A DNA stretch of 64,000 nucleotides from Rhizopus arrhizus. Lineage: Eukaryota > Mucoromycota > Mucoromycetes > Mucorales > Rhizopodaceae. The stretch is from the NCBI GenBank assembly GCA_024220505.1, contig JAKZZE010000005.1:2254501-2318500 (forward strand). The letters run 5' to 3'. This document shows, in pieces, positions 46,071 through 55,589 of this stretch; the stretch's first letter is position 1; each line of letters begins with the position of its first letter. The notes under the pieces were generated by a model. That model was not told where the DNA came from. It ran no database searches and worked only from the letters and a program-made list of their open reading frames with translations. The translations under genes and the position numbers were made by a program.

Positions 46071-46451
46071 GAGAGCATCTAACACAGAATCAAAAAACTC
46101 TCTTCTGTCCTTACCTGTAGAAGCTGGAGCATAAACCACTAATACATGGAAAGGAGCATAAAAATTTTGTGGATGACTGATTTTGGATAGAATAATGCGA
46201 GGGTTTGACGGAATCAGATTGTCTGATAGTTGATATTTGGAAGAAAAGGAAAGTACGCCACAATGGCGAGTCCATAGGGACTGAGATGCTTGAAATTGTA
46301 CATTGATGAAGTTTTCATGGTCTGTGGTGGTGTGTGTTTCTTGAAAGGCCATTATGTTGAAATTTAAAGAGCGTAAGTAACGTATGAAATTGGATTGTTT
46401 TTGGGTATCATGAGTCTTCACCAAACTGTTACAGTTCAATGAAGAAATATT
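46071..46451 (-). pseudogene. LINE ORF2, proximal endonuclease
   Basis: The frame shows SSLNCNSLVKTHD, IMAFQETHTTTDHENF and VLVVYAPAST, the first motifs of the APE-type endonuclease, and runs into the LTR at 46070. Removing the LTR element and one copy of GAGAG rejoins the frame at ...LDAL, so the gene was open when hit. I see no good ATG for this ORF, and the nearest in-frame stop lies about 46490. Confidence 0.78.
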
Positions 46452-46480
46452 GAATAATAGTTCTTTCGATCTATTATTAA

Positions 46481-46903
46481 TTATTGCTTAGATTGGGTTA
46501 GAGCACCATCAATGTTGAACACCGTGGTGCCGTGCTGCTGATCTCTAGGGATACATTCTGGTATTGGCAATCCCAGATTATCTAAAGAGTCATGACGAAA
46601 GTTATATCCTGTTGGGACATCATTATGGTGGCTATCCATGGCTGCCTGATGTTGAGACTGAGGAATGTTTTTGATGGCTTGGTCCATAGTAACTTCGTCT
46701 GTAGCAACATGTGAATCGTCGATACTTCCAGTGTTAGTTTCCATTTGAATATCTTCCTGCGAATCAGCGGGTGTAGTGAAGAGAGCTTTCAAAACCTCTT
46801 GAGTGGATACCAAGATAGAATCCTCTTCAGTTGTTAGCAAAGTTGAGGAATGGATCCTTGGGTCATCACCAGATTCATTCCGAATAGAACGTTTACGTTT
46901 CAT
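46481..46903 (-). CDS. LINE ORF1 acidic tail / accessory ORF
   Basis: 140 codons, starting at an ATG that overlaps the ORF1 stop as ATGA. Low-complexity, acidic, with LLTTEEDSILVSTQEVL. The LINE at 1-5655 has an equivalent acidic ORF before its ORF2. It could be a reinitiated separate protein or the original ORF1 C-terminus after a frameshift. Confidence 0.5.
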   Translation of the reverse strand: MKRKRSIRNESGDDPRIHSSTLLTTEEDSILVSTQEVLKALFTTPADSQEDIQMETNTGSIDDSHVATDEVTMDQAIKNIPQSQHQAAMDSHHNDVPTGYNFRHDSLDNLGLPIPECIPRDQQHGTTVFNIDGALTQSKQ

Positions 46904-47889
46904 AATATTCGAAGTGAGAGGTTGGGGGAGGTGCTAGGCATAGCTATGCCATTAGAAGCTTGGCTCGACTGGACCTCATCTTGAGCTACTCTGTCCTGTG
47001 GAGCATTAGGGGTTTTCCTGGCCTTTTTAAATGGCTTATTCTTGCTTTTTGCGCATTCAGCAGCAATATGGCCACTAGTGCGACAGTTCCAACAGACACG
47101 GGATGAACGTTTCTTTGGACAATCAGGGACGGCATGTCCTTCAGCATGACAGTAGCGACAGTAGGTGGGCATGTCACTCCACACAGCATAAAAGCCTTCA
47201 TCTTCTGACTGGTACCAAGGAAGATGGTGAGAAAGGGGAGAGAACATGTCATCATTTTTTGGGACGCTCAGTATAGCATAGCCCGTACCCATATAGGTAC
47301 CGGTGTGGGATTCTCGTAGAATTCCCAAATCAAGAACGGAGCCATAAGGTTCCAAACTCATTTTTAATTGTTCTTTAAGAATGTCCTCTTTAAGAAAGGG
47401 AAGGTTCGATATTCGAAGTCGAACTAAAGGGACAGCTGGATCTAAGGCTCGACAAGGTAAAAGTCTAACCGCATCATTTTCAAAAGTGATGCCATCTTTA
47501 AGAATTTGATCAATAGCTGGATCTAAGGGATCAAAGTTGATTTCAGCGATCTTTCGACTGCCTTCTTTGGTAGTTGCGACTGAAATTCGTGATGGAAATT
47601 GTTTTGCAATTAAGGCCATAAGCTGCACGGGCGATTCAGATCTATCAGTCATGTCCAGGAGGACACTACCTGGAGAACGTCCTGCTCTCCACACTTTAGA
47701 GTAAATAACTTTGTCTTGTTGACTGTTGTGAATATTGTTTTCAAAAGTAGCATTCATAAGTGATGTTCGCTTCCTGGCCACTACTTGGGACCAGGGCATA
47801 TTTTTCAATTTAGTAGTAGGCTCTGGTGCCTGTGGTCGCTGCGTGACTGCGTTGACCGACTGGTTAGATATTTTATCGGAAAGAACCAT
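46900..47889 (-). CDS. LINE ORF1 protein (RRM-like, CCHC knuckles)
   Basis: 329 residues, intact. The N-terminal half includes a VARKRTS block and a KVWRAG..PGSVLLD segment. The middle, around 165-230, looks like an RRM-type fold (VRLRISNLPFLKED, LEPYGSVLDLGI, GTGYAILSV). Two zinc knuckles follow: CRYCHAEGHAVPDC and CWNCRTSGHIAAEC. This is the best preserved ORF1 in the window. ORF1 proteins coat the element RNA and chaperone nucleic acids. Confidence 0.8.
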   Translation of the reverse strand: MVLSDKISNQSVNAVTQRPQAPEPTTKLKNMPWSQVVARKRTSLMNATFENNIHNSQQDKVIYSKVWRAGRSPGSVLLDMTDRSESPVQLMALIAKQFPSRISVATTKEGSRKIAEINFDPLDPAIDQILKDGITFENDAVRLLPCRALDPAVPLVRLRISNLPFLKEDILKEQLKMSLEPYGSVLDLGILRESHTGTYMGTGYAILSVPKNDDMFSPLSHHLPWYQSEDEGFYAVWSDMPTYCRYCHAEGHAVPDCPKKRSSRVCWNCRTSGHIAAECAKSKNKPFKKARKTPNAPQDRVAQDEVQSSQASNGIAMPSTSPNLSLRIL

Positions 47890-47954
47890 GTCTTTTAATA
47901 TTAATTACTCAAGCCTCCATTTGCATTTTTTTTTTTATCTTTCTTAGCCTACAA

Positions 47955-48115
47955 TGACCAATGACTTGAAGGAGCATGCGTTGCTCCTTGACGAACCCGG
48001 CAAGCCTATCTAGGAACTTTGGAAGATAGGAACTCCCGCGTCTGCTTAATCCTCTGAACTTGGAGTCTTTCCAGACTCGACACTAGCTCTTCAGTTTATC
48101 TGATCGGTGGTTATT
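47955..48115 (-). other. Hairpin-rich leader upstream of LINE ORF1
   Basis: Within about 140 bp there are perfect short stems: GGAGCA/TGCTCC (5-nt loop), GAGTCT/AGACTC (4-nt loop) and CTATC/GATAG. The segment is less AT-rich than its surroundings and has a GGTTCGTC word on the minus strand resembling a pol III B box. It is likely the 5' UTR of the LINE, possibly with an internal promoter. Confidence 0.4.
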
Positions 48116-48615
48116 GGATTAATATTGTCTATTACATACATCTGATGAAACTTGTTTGGCTTTAAAAAAAACTCAAAATCAGGTAACTATTTTTTCTAAT
48201 TGTTCAGTATCTGCAATTCTGTAGTGACAAGTTAGTTTCCTTCTCGCCTTTGCATAGCAATATCTTTTGTATTTAGCTTCAACTACTGCAATACTAATCT
48301 TACTTTCTGTATGGCTTCCGCCACTCTTAATTGTCTTGAGAATACTCGTTTTGATGGTATATAATAAATAAAGATGTTTGTATTTGTTATAACAGAAAAC
48401 TTTTTTTTAACTCCAGTATCTAAATAACAAATATTTGTTACATGTAAATCCATTTATTCCTACTTGGTCTACAAGTTAACATGTATGTTTTAATTAAATA
48501 ACTTTGAAATATTCCAAGTATAAAGAGCATATAGTAGACTATGTTATTTTAATGAAAAACTAGCGATAGATATGCCCTAATTATCTAACTACTGTTATCT
48601 GGTCTAATTGGTGAG
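48116..48615. other. No gene seen
   Basis: AT-rich intergenic sequence between the LINE leader and the hypothetical gene end. Confidence 0.5.
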
Positions 48616-50676
48616 CTATTGATCTGCAAATGACATGATTTTTTGATGTAAATCTGTGGCAATTTGATTAGGGTGTTTATTTTGAAGTTGCCACACAAAC
48701 TTGTCACTTTTTCGTGCCCCTCCAACTTCCTAGCCTTTTTCTTCATATTATCAATGTGTGATCCTTGTAGCTCATCGATGGCTTGATATGATTCGTTGAT
48801 TAGTTGCTAACAAAAGGTATTAATGATAAATAAAATATCAAAATATGGATCAAGTATATCTTACTCTTAAGAACCAAAATAAATCAATCAACTTTCTCAA
48901 TTTTTCCTCTGACGTTTTTGATTCTGTTGGCACTTCGACTGAACCAATACAATTGGTCACATAAACCTTGCTTGCTGGCATAAATGCTCTCCAAATCCTG
49001 ATCTTTGTTGCTGAAAAACACCATAAAATAAAACATTAGCGGATATGTCTTTAAAGAAAAGAGAAAATACAAACGTGTCGCCTGAACAAAAAAACAGCCA
49101 ATTTTTTTGAAAATTTCAAAATCACCATAGTGGAACTTTCGCCCGATGACATGCAGCATGGCGACAAGGCCGTATCCAGCCTTGATATAATCTTGAGTTT
49201 CCTTTGGGTCATTTTGTTGAAGTAAGGGGCCTGTTGTTTCCAATATTGCTATTTCGATCTTACTTTCTATATTTGAAATGATACCATCAGCATTATAGAA
49301 ATGCCGATCGTCATTATGGATCAACTTTAGCTCCTGGGATACAGCTTCTAATCTCTTTTCACCCAATGAAAACTTAGTCTTCTGAATTGACTTTGATAAC
49401 GAGTTCAGAATTGGCCATATAATATAGTAGTTATAACTTATTTCGTTGTTGTAAACATCACTATCGTCAATAAACAACCCACTGACGCTATAATTAGGAA
49501 AGTTAAATAGACGCTACAGAACCTGAATGATCGATCAAAGACTTACAATGACTGCAGAACGGTATGAAAAAATTTCATGAATGGATTGTTTGACTTAAAT
49601 ACAAGCGAGGCCGCTTCGACCAGTACTTCATTTGAGGAAAACTCATCCGAAAGAGCCTACCAAACACTTGGGGTGTTAATGGATATTACTATTTTACAAT
49701 GTTAGTTGATATTTCTACTCACAATAGTATCAAATATGTTATTGTAGAATTCATTATCTTCAACGAATGAGCAAGGTATCTCTTCAAGTGTGAGTCCAGT
49801 TTTTTTGATTAAATTTTTGGGGTAATATTCTCGTGTTATCTTGGAACCAAGCTTGTTTCCAAGTTGAACAATGTTTAAATGTTCCAAGCTATAATAAAAC
49901 GATATATTCAATATAGATGTCGAGCTAAATTAATTTCATGCATACCTATACTTATCGATATCACCATCTCTCTGCATAGTGTCAAGGATTTTCTTCCATA
50001 TATCCCAGACATTCATCTCGATATCTTCTTCTACTACTATTTCTTCTTCACCCTCCTATCAGCGGTAAAAAAAAAAATAGAAATTAGATATGGATTCTTT
50101 TCTTTCAAAGCCATTGTATACTTACTGTTTCTTCCCACGAATCATAAAGTGACGGACCGTAATGTTCTGGGGATAAAGATAGACCAGAATGTGTTGTTGG
50201 TGATACTTCCAATTGTGTCTCTGTTAAAGATGTTTGTGGATCCTCAGCAATTTTTCTTTTCTTGTTGTTTTGTTCAACTGTTACTGCGCCATGTGCTTCC
50301 ATTACGGTAGTAGTTCCGTAGTTGACATTATGGAAATTGTTGACGGTAGTTTTTGATTGGTATTAGTGGGCTATTTTGAACAACGTTAGTATCTTACATA
50401 CTACAAAGAAAAGACAATTAACATTACTTTATCATTGATCTCCTTTAATAAATTTTCGACATATCTTTTCACGTCGTCGTCTTGTACACATTGCTTTATG
50501 TTGTTGAGACATAGTTTATACTGACTAATTACTTTATCAATTTTTAAGGACATGCGATTTTTAAGTTGACAATGTTGCATAAAATCTTTGAAATTCCAGT
50601 TAGACAAGTTGTTTTGTTTAAAGAATTCGAGCTCTTTTTTGTTTGGCAAAACAACTTTATTATTCAGGTCGAGCAT
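48616..50676 (-). CDS. Hypothetical multi-exon protein, fungal lineage family
   Basis: Likely exons: 50676-50428 (MLDLNNKVVLPNKKELEFF), a second exon ending 50126 (Glu/Asp/Thr-rich), 50055-49946, 49888-49733, 49656-49547, 49487 to about 48890, and a terminal exon to a TAG at 48616-48618 whose best frame ends DLHQKIMSFADQ. The first intron (50427 to about 50370) contains a perfect TACTAAC branch site. The core reads GLFIDDSDVYNNEISYNYY, YIIWPILNSLSKSI and YIKAGYGLVAMLHVIGRKF. I do not recognise a function. Similar proteins are multicopy in Mucorales, and the 8196-9270 gene may belong to the same wider family. A stop after the second exon's first codons (near 50307) and ambiguous joints near 49075 and 48700 leave open that it is a pseudogene. 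Confidence 0.5.
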
Positions 50677-50746
50677 TTTGTTAAAGGGAAAAAAGTTGCT
50701 TTAGAAGTGATGTGTTTTTTTTGTTTATTAGATGACATTGCTCCTC

Positions 50747-51515
50747 ATGGCTCTTTCGGATAAAACACCGTTACACACATCCAGGGCGGAGTCACCCTCA
50801 GTTCCAATACCTCATTCACTTACCTACGCGGTAGTAGCTAAGCGAAGAGAAATTCCTCTTTCCCGTCGACCTACAACTCGATACTCGCTATTATACGAGA
50901 ACAATTTTAACGCGACATCCTCCTCTGGTTTGACAGCAACCAGCGAAGATATTAAAACTATCCAGACCCGCATCTGGCGTCATGCTATGGCTCCAAATGC
51001 TTCCTATTTCGATACTTCTAAGATCCCCAACTTAACAGACTCTCAACATTTCGATTTGATTCATCGGAAATACACCTCCAAGGGACTTAAAGGCATCAAG
51101 GCGCTTGGCAGTCGCGCCAATGGTCGATACATCGAAGTTTATCCTAAGCAAGAAATTTTAGATACTTTTCTCAAGGAAGGTCTTTATTATGAAGACCAAA
51201 AGATTTGTTTACTGCCATGTAAGGCAATTGACGGCGAAGGCACGGTTATACAAATCAATTTGTCCGACATACCTTGCCTTGATGAAGAGGAGCTTTTAGT
51301 TCACCTCACAAGTACATTAGAGAAATTTGGTAAGGTCCTTGACCTTGGCCTCAAACGCGAAAATCAGTGGGGCTTTTTTATGGGAGCTGGATATGCCGTT
51401 ATCCAACAAGAAACGAACAAGACATACCCTAAGTTGTCACACACGCTGACTTTTGCTACGGATGAGAACTTCTTTTGTCATGCTAGATATAAACCGAAAC
51501 ATATTATGTCAGTTA
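50747..51515 (+). pseudogene. LINE ORF1 5' part, interrupted by a TIR element
   Basis: From ATG 50747 (MALSDKTPLHTS; an upstream ATG at 50732 is possible) the frame matches the 46900-47889 ORF1: VVAKRRE, TRIWRHA, LLPCKAID, LEKFGKVLDLGLK, GAGYAVIQ. It is open until 51515, where the TIR element begins, just before the zinc knuckles would be expected. No clear continuation was found after 52711. Confidence 0.75.
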
Positions 51516-52711
51516 GTTACTGATTATCAGGATCGATTCTTATTCAAACTCATTTGTAAAGATTTAGTTCAGAACGATAAGACTGTATTTTATTGTCAAG
51601 TTTTGACATGACACCAATGCGGTTTTACCTTCCGTCGTTCCATCAGTCGCTTTCAATGGTTTCGGCTATTAGCTCGCCTGGCAAGAGATGGCTTGCTGAT
51701 GATGAGTACGATACGTATACTTTATCCACGCAAGACCTAATCTTGATCTTATCAATCGTTTTCTGCAGAAGCCTTTCTTTTATTCTTTGAATTTCTCCGC
51801 CAGTTGATTTCTGTACATAGCCAACAATGGTATGGCCAGTTTGTTTCTGCTTGGAGATAAAAATATGATACTGCTGGTCATACATGGTAATGCCCTTGGC
51901 TAAATTTTCTAAAGATAAGTTAGCTAACTCACGTTATACATTAAGCCTTACCTTGATAGTTTTGGGCAAGTACTCTTGCTTGCCAGCGTTGGACGTGATC
52001 ACTCGGCGACGTACGTCGTCTCTTGTCTTTTGACTTTGCAAACTCGATGCCATTTCTGCTGCAAAACGCACCAAGGCCTTGTAGATTCATGTTATCAAAG
52101 AAGCTAGAAAATTTTATAAGATTCCGGTAGGCATCACGGAGAATCATCCCTTGCGTTACGTGCATTTAACCATCGCCATCGGTGCAGTAAGCCTCCTTTA
52201 TGAATCATTGTTAGTTTGTATGGCTCTCGGTATGGTGGGTTCCAAGTCATATTTCTTGAATATGTACGGATTACCGTTCACTCATTGTTTGAGTGCCATA
52301 ACAGGTACAGAAGATCAGTAATGTAACAGAGCTGATGTTGGTCGCTAAGGACTTGGAACCATTCTGTTGCATGAGCAACATTTTCTTTTGTGTATTCAAG
52401 TTGGTAGTAAATACAAAGCGCTTCATTTTTACGGATCTATTACAAGAAAGTTTTCCTCTCGACAGACATTTCATTTAAAATCAGTAGAAAAATTGCTTCA
52501 TCAAAAAAAATACCAGTCTAACCAATTCCGTGTCCAGATTCCCTAGTAATGCTGCTAACCTCCGCCCTCAGCTCTCCTTTATTGAAAGCCAACTCGCCTC
52601 TATTCAACAATACTGTCATGTTTTGACATGTCAGTAAAGTACAGTCTTATCGTTCTGAACTAAATCTTTACAAATGAGTTTGAATAAGGATCGATCCTGA
52701 TAATCAGTAAC
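51516..52711. mobile_element. 1.2-kb TIR element with TA target duplication
   Basis: Terminal inverted repeats of about 80 bp start GTTACTGATTATCAGG at 51516 and end CCTGATAATCAGTAAC at 52711, with very few mismatches. TA flanks both ends (51514-51515 and 52712-52713). The insertion is inside a LINE ORF1. TA duplications are typical of Tc1/mariner-type transposition. The inside carries minus-strand coding remnants that are not a DDE transposase. Confidence 0.8.
51640..52480 (-). pseudogene. Protein remnant in TIR element, recombinase-like GYVQKS motif
   Basis: On the minus strand: a block near 52430-52270 (NEALCIYYQLEYTKENVAHA), a block near 52065-51955 (SLQSQKTRDDVRRRVITS, then KQEYLPKTIK), an intron-like gap (GTAAGG to CCAAG, about 51952-51898), then 51897-51643 with HTIVGYVQKSTGGEIQRIKE, LLQKTIDKIKIRS and VDKVYVSYSSSAS to a stop. 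The G-Y-x-x-K-S-x then R-x-x-L-L-Q layout recalls the N-terminal strand/helix of serine recombinases (Y-x-R-x-S), but the match is weak and I do not claim it. Frame changes mark decay. Confidence 0.45.
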
Positions 52712-52719
52712 TACGACTG

Positions 52720-52979
52720 CCAATAAAAAGATCGAGCAAAACCTAATATCGTATTTTGCTAATAAATTTGGTAAGAAATAGCTACTATATAATAAAATAT
52801 CTAAAGCATCATATCGAATTATAATAAATTAAGCTTACAATATAAATGATGAAAGTTTTGATGTCCTATTCTTCTAACTTGACTCAAAAAGACAGGCCAA
52901 TTGAAATATAAGGCAAAAGAAAAAAAAAATTATTGGTTCAAAATTAGAGTGGCCGAAGTGTCCTAAATGGATGATCTAC
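52720..52979. other. No gene seen
   Basis: AT-rich. Contains a possible imperfect TIR of the next element (52891-52918). Confidence 0.45.
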
Positions 52980-54268
52980 TTATATGGGTTTGCACTCTAA
53001 GCAACCGTCGAACTTTTTAACTGAATATATGCAGAAACCTTTTAGGTCACTTATGAGAACATTGTTGCATGCTTCTCTTTTACATAAAGTCAAAGTTTCT
53101 TCTTTTAAAAGTGCTTCTCTTTTTAACTTACTTTTACATATTGACCAAATTTGTTCTATAGGATTTAACTCGGGGGAATAGGGTGGCAAATGAACGCAGC
53201 CATAGCCACGACTTTCAACATAAACCTTTACATCCTCATGTTTATGTATAGGTGTATTGTCCCTTATTAGATAATGCCCTTTAACACTCTTCATGTTGAT
53301 CCATAATATCCAAAGCACTCGCAGTAAAGTTAAAATAATGACCAGTTATTGTACCAACTGTTCGTTTTGAATCATAACTTCTTTATCTTCTTTATTGCCT
53401 TCTAACTTCCTCTTTTTTGATTGAAAAACTTTGAGAGTTCTTACCTTTACATCAACAACACCAAGAGGTGAAATGGCCCCAAGGATTGTTGTCATTTTCA
53501 ATTTTGTCTTTGGGGTTTTTACGGTTGCTCGGGTTACCAACCGAAATCAAGGAAAAGACCGTTTCATGTTATATGAAAGCCTGCTTCATCAGTGAATACG
53601 CAGTTACTTTCAAAGTCCATATCAGTATTCTCTCAACACTTGACCCAATTGTATCTTTGCTCAATCTTCTCGGGGCTATTTCTTTTCTCAGGTTGAAAGT
53701 GAGCTCTTTTACAACTGATTCTGCATTTTGTTCTGGCAAACTCATGAAAAGCTGACTTTGAAATTTGCAATCCCATAAACTCGGTCAAGTTTTCCATCAT
53801 CTGATCAAGGGTCAATTCTGTATCATTATCGTCTACTAGCTTTATTACATACTCACGACGAGCATCGGTTAGCTTCGGATGTCTGCCAACAAGTCTTCCA
53901 CTTTCAGGTTTTCTCCACTCAACAAAGTCGTCCAACGCTTCAACACTTTTTTTACCAGTTAAAAGCAGTGTTTGAAGGAATCTTTGAATGTTTCACTCTG
54001 CCGCGAAGAGACATACCTTTTCATTTACAAGAAAAAAAGTACTCCATATCTTCTGTTTTATACTTGCGATGCGTTCTGAGGGTTGAAACATCATTATCGA
54101 AAGAATTGTCGTTTTTTACTTTATTTGCTTCAATTCGTTCGCCTTTTGGTCTCTCAGGATGTTTAAGGTCGAGCTACTTATCATATATCCAAGTGGGAAA
54201 TTAGGATCATCAACTTCCATTTGAAGCACAGAAACTTCATTATCATCTTCAAGTATAAACTGATTCAT
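52980..54268 (-). pseudogene. Broken IS630/Tc1-mariner-type DDE transposase
   Basis: From ATG 54268 (acidic leader) several frames are needed to read through. A helix-turn-helix region lies at about 53935-53633 (GRHPKLTDARREYVIKLV, ISKSAFHEFARTKCRIS, KRAHFQPEKRNS). The catalytic domain follows at about 53540-53346 (KTKLKMTTILGAISP). The end at 53318-52980 shows KGHYLIRDNTPIH (second catalytic Asp) and LPPYSPELNPIEQIWS (DDE_3 family signature with the final Glu). This is the classic transposase of Tc1/IS630-like elements. Frameshifts and internal loss near 53650-53540 make it inactive. Confidence 0.85.
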
Positions 54269-54974
54269 TTTGATTTACTGTATAGCTTTTTTCGAGAAAA
54301 AAAAAAAAGAGCTCAACAAATGACCTAATTTTTTGTTTATATTTTAATTGACCAGTGTCTAATATTTTATTTTTTTGATAAGCGTCCTATTGGTTTCAGG
54401 AAATAGTATAAAGGTCAGTAAAGACATCTCTCTTTTATTCTTGCCTTTTTAAATCAGAACAATCCAAGATGCAGAACAATGCAGTACTAAAGACACAATG
54501 CGAACAAGTTCAGGATTGAAACAAAGATAAAGAAAGGGAAGCTTTGAAATCATCCGAAAATATCAAAATATTTGACCCAATCAAGATTTTTTGTGTGTGT
54601 GACGATGGTCGTGGAGATCCCTTTGACCATGTCCTGATTTATTTAATGGCTATTCGGCTGATTGTATTTTTGTGTTTCCAAAATATCAAGAAATGCTTGG
54701 CAGAGAGAAATCCCCCCATTCTTTCTTTTTTTCTGCATCATAAGCAGACCTGACTTGTCCTGTACTGAATGACACCGGGCTTCTTTATTTATTGCATAAA
54801 GTAAATAAGATTTTCGGAGTTTCCGAAGAAGAATAAATTCACTATTTTTGGCTAATATTGAAAGTGAAGTAGGAGGTTTAATTTAAGCTTTATGAAATAC
54901 TTGTTTGCTTTCATTTATTCATAGGGTAAAATAATAACAGTAATAATTATATTGTATATAATAAAATAATAAGT
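54269..54974. other. No gene supported
   Basis: A 69-codon ORF at 54544-54753 shows no motif. A segment at 54331-54359 resembles in inverted form 52891-52918 and may be the other TIR of the broken transposon. Confidence 0.45.
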
Positions 54975-55257
54975 TTAACAGCAGCATTCTTCACAAATAC
55001 AACAGCAGCCGATAGCAGCCAAACAGTCAGTAATACATCCACCACCTCTTAATCTGAGCATAGAACGTTCTATGTTAAAATCATTAAATGAAGAGTTTTG
55101 GGCACGATAGAGATGGATACTTACGATCTTGTTCTGTTTCTGTCGTAGGTTGTTCATTGGTAGCAGCGGTAGACATTGTGTTTTCAGGATAAGAAGGAGG
55201 AGTCAAGGTAGTCATTGGAACTTCGATAACGTTATTAACAGGTTGTTGTTGGCTCAT
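54975..55257 (-). CDS. Cysteine-rich tail (CYSTM-type) small membrane protein
   Basis: Two exons (55257-55125 and 55069-54975) give 75 residues. The N-terminal part is Gln/Pro/Thr-rich and disordered (PPSYPENTMS). The C-terminal 25 residues are LRGGGCITDCLAAIGCCCIC followed by EECCC, a CYSTM module: a short hydrophobic helix packed with cysteines that anchors small stress-related proteins in membranes. The intron is 55 bp with a clean GTAAGT donor and CATAG acceptor. Without splicing the CYSTM tail would lack the leader. Function in the family is linked to stress tolerance, but no specific role is known. Confidence 0.85.
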
Positions 55258-55589
55258 TTTAATAGTAGATGATGAAAAAATCAGAAAAGAAGAGTTTAAT
55301 TCAATCGGTTTTTATATTCGTTCTTTTAAGGTAACACAACTGTATCTTGGCAACTCTTACGTCAATGACATACAGTTTTGCTTATGACGTACAGCTTTCA
55401 GGTGATCCTCTACTGAAAAAAAGAGGTGGTTGTTGATATCTGTTTATGTATCTCGTATAATAGTATCGTCACCAAAACTCTTTTTTTTTTCTCTTTTACA
55501 TATAAAGTTACTATACCAAAAAAGAAACAAGTCTTATTTAAAAAAAAATACCAAGAGAAATGGCAAAACGGATATTCTGAGTGTATGCT

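Larger units (their letters stand above)
38976..48150 (-). mobile_element. LINE retrotransposon split by an LTR retrotransposon
   Basis: The minus-strand order is a structured leader (about 48110-47960), ORF1 (47889-46900), an acidic ORF1 tail (46903-46481), the ORF2 endonuclease start (about 46450-46071), the inserted Ty3/gypsy element (46070-39863), then the rest of the endonuclease and the post-endonuclease linker (39862-38976). No reverse transcriptase follows, so the 3' half of the LINE is gone. Confidence 0.82.

Noticed and set aside
54544..54753. 69-codon ORF with CVCDDGRGD
   Set aside because: No family match, no splice partners; kept as unsupported.
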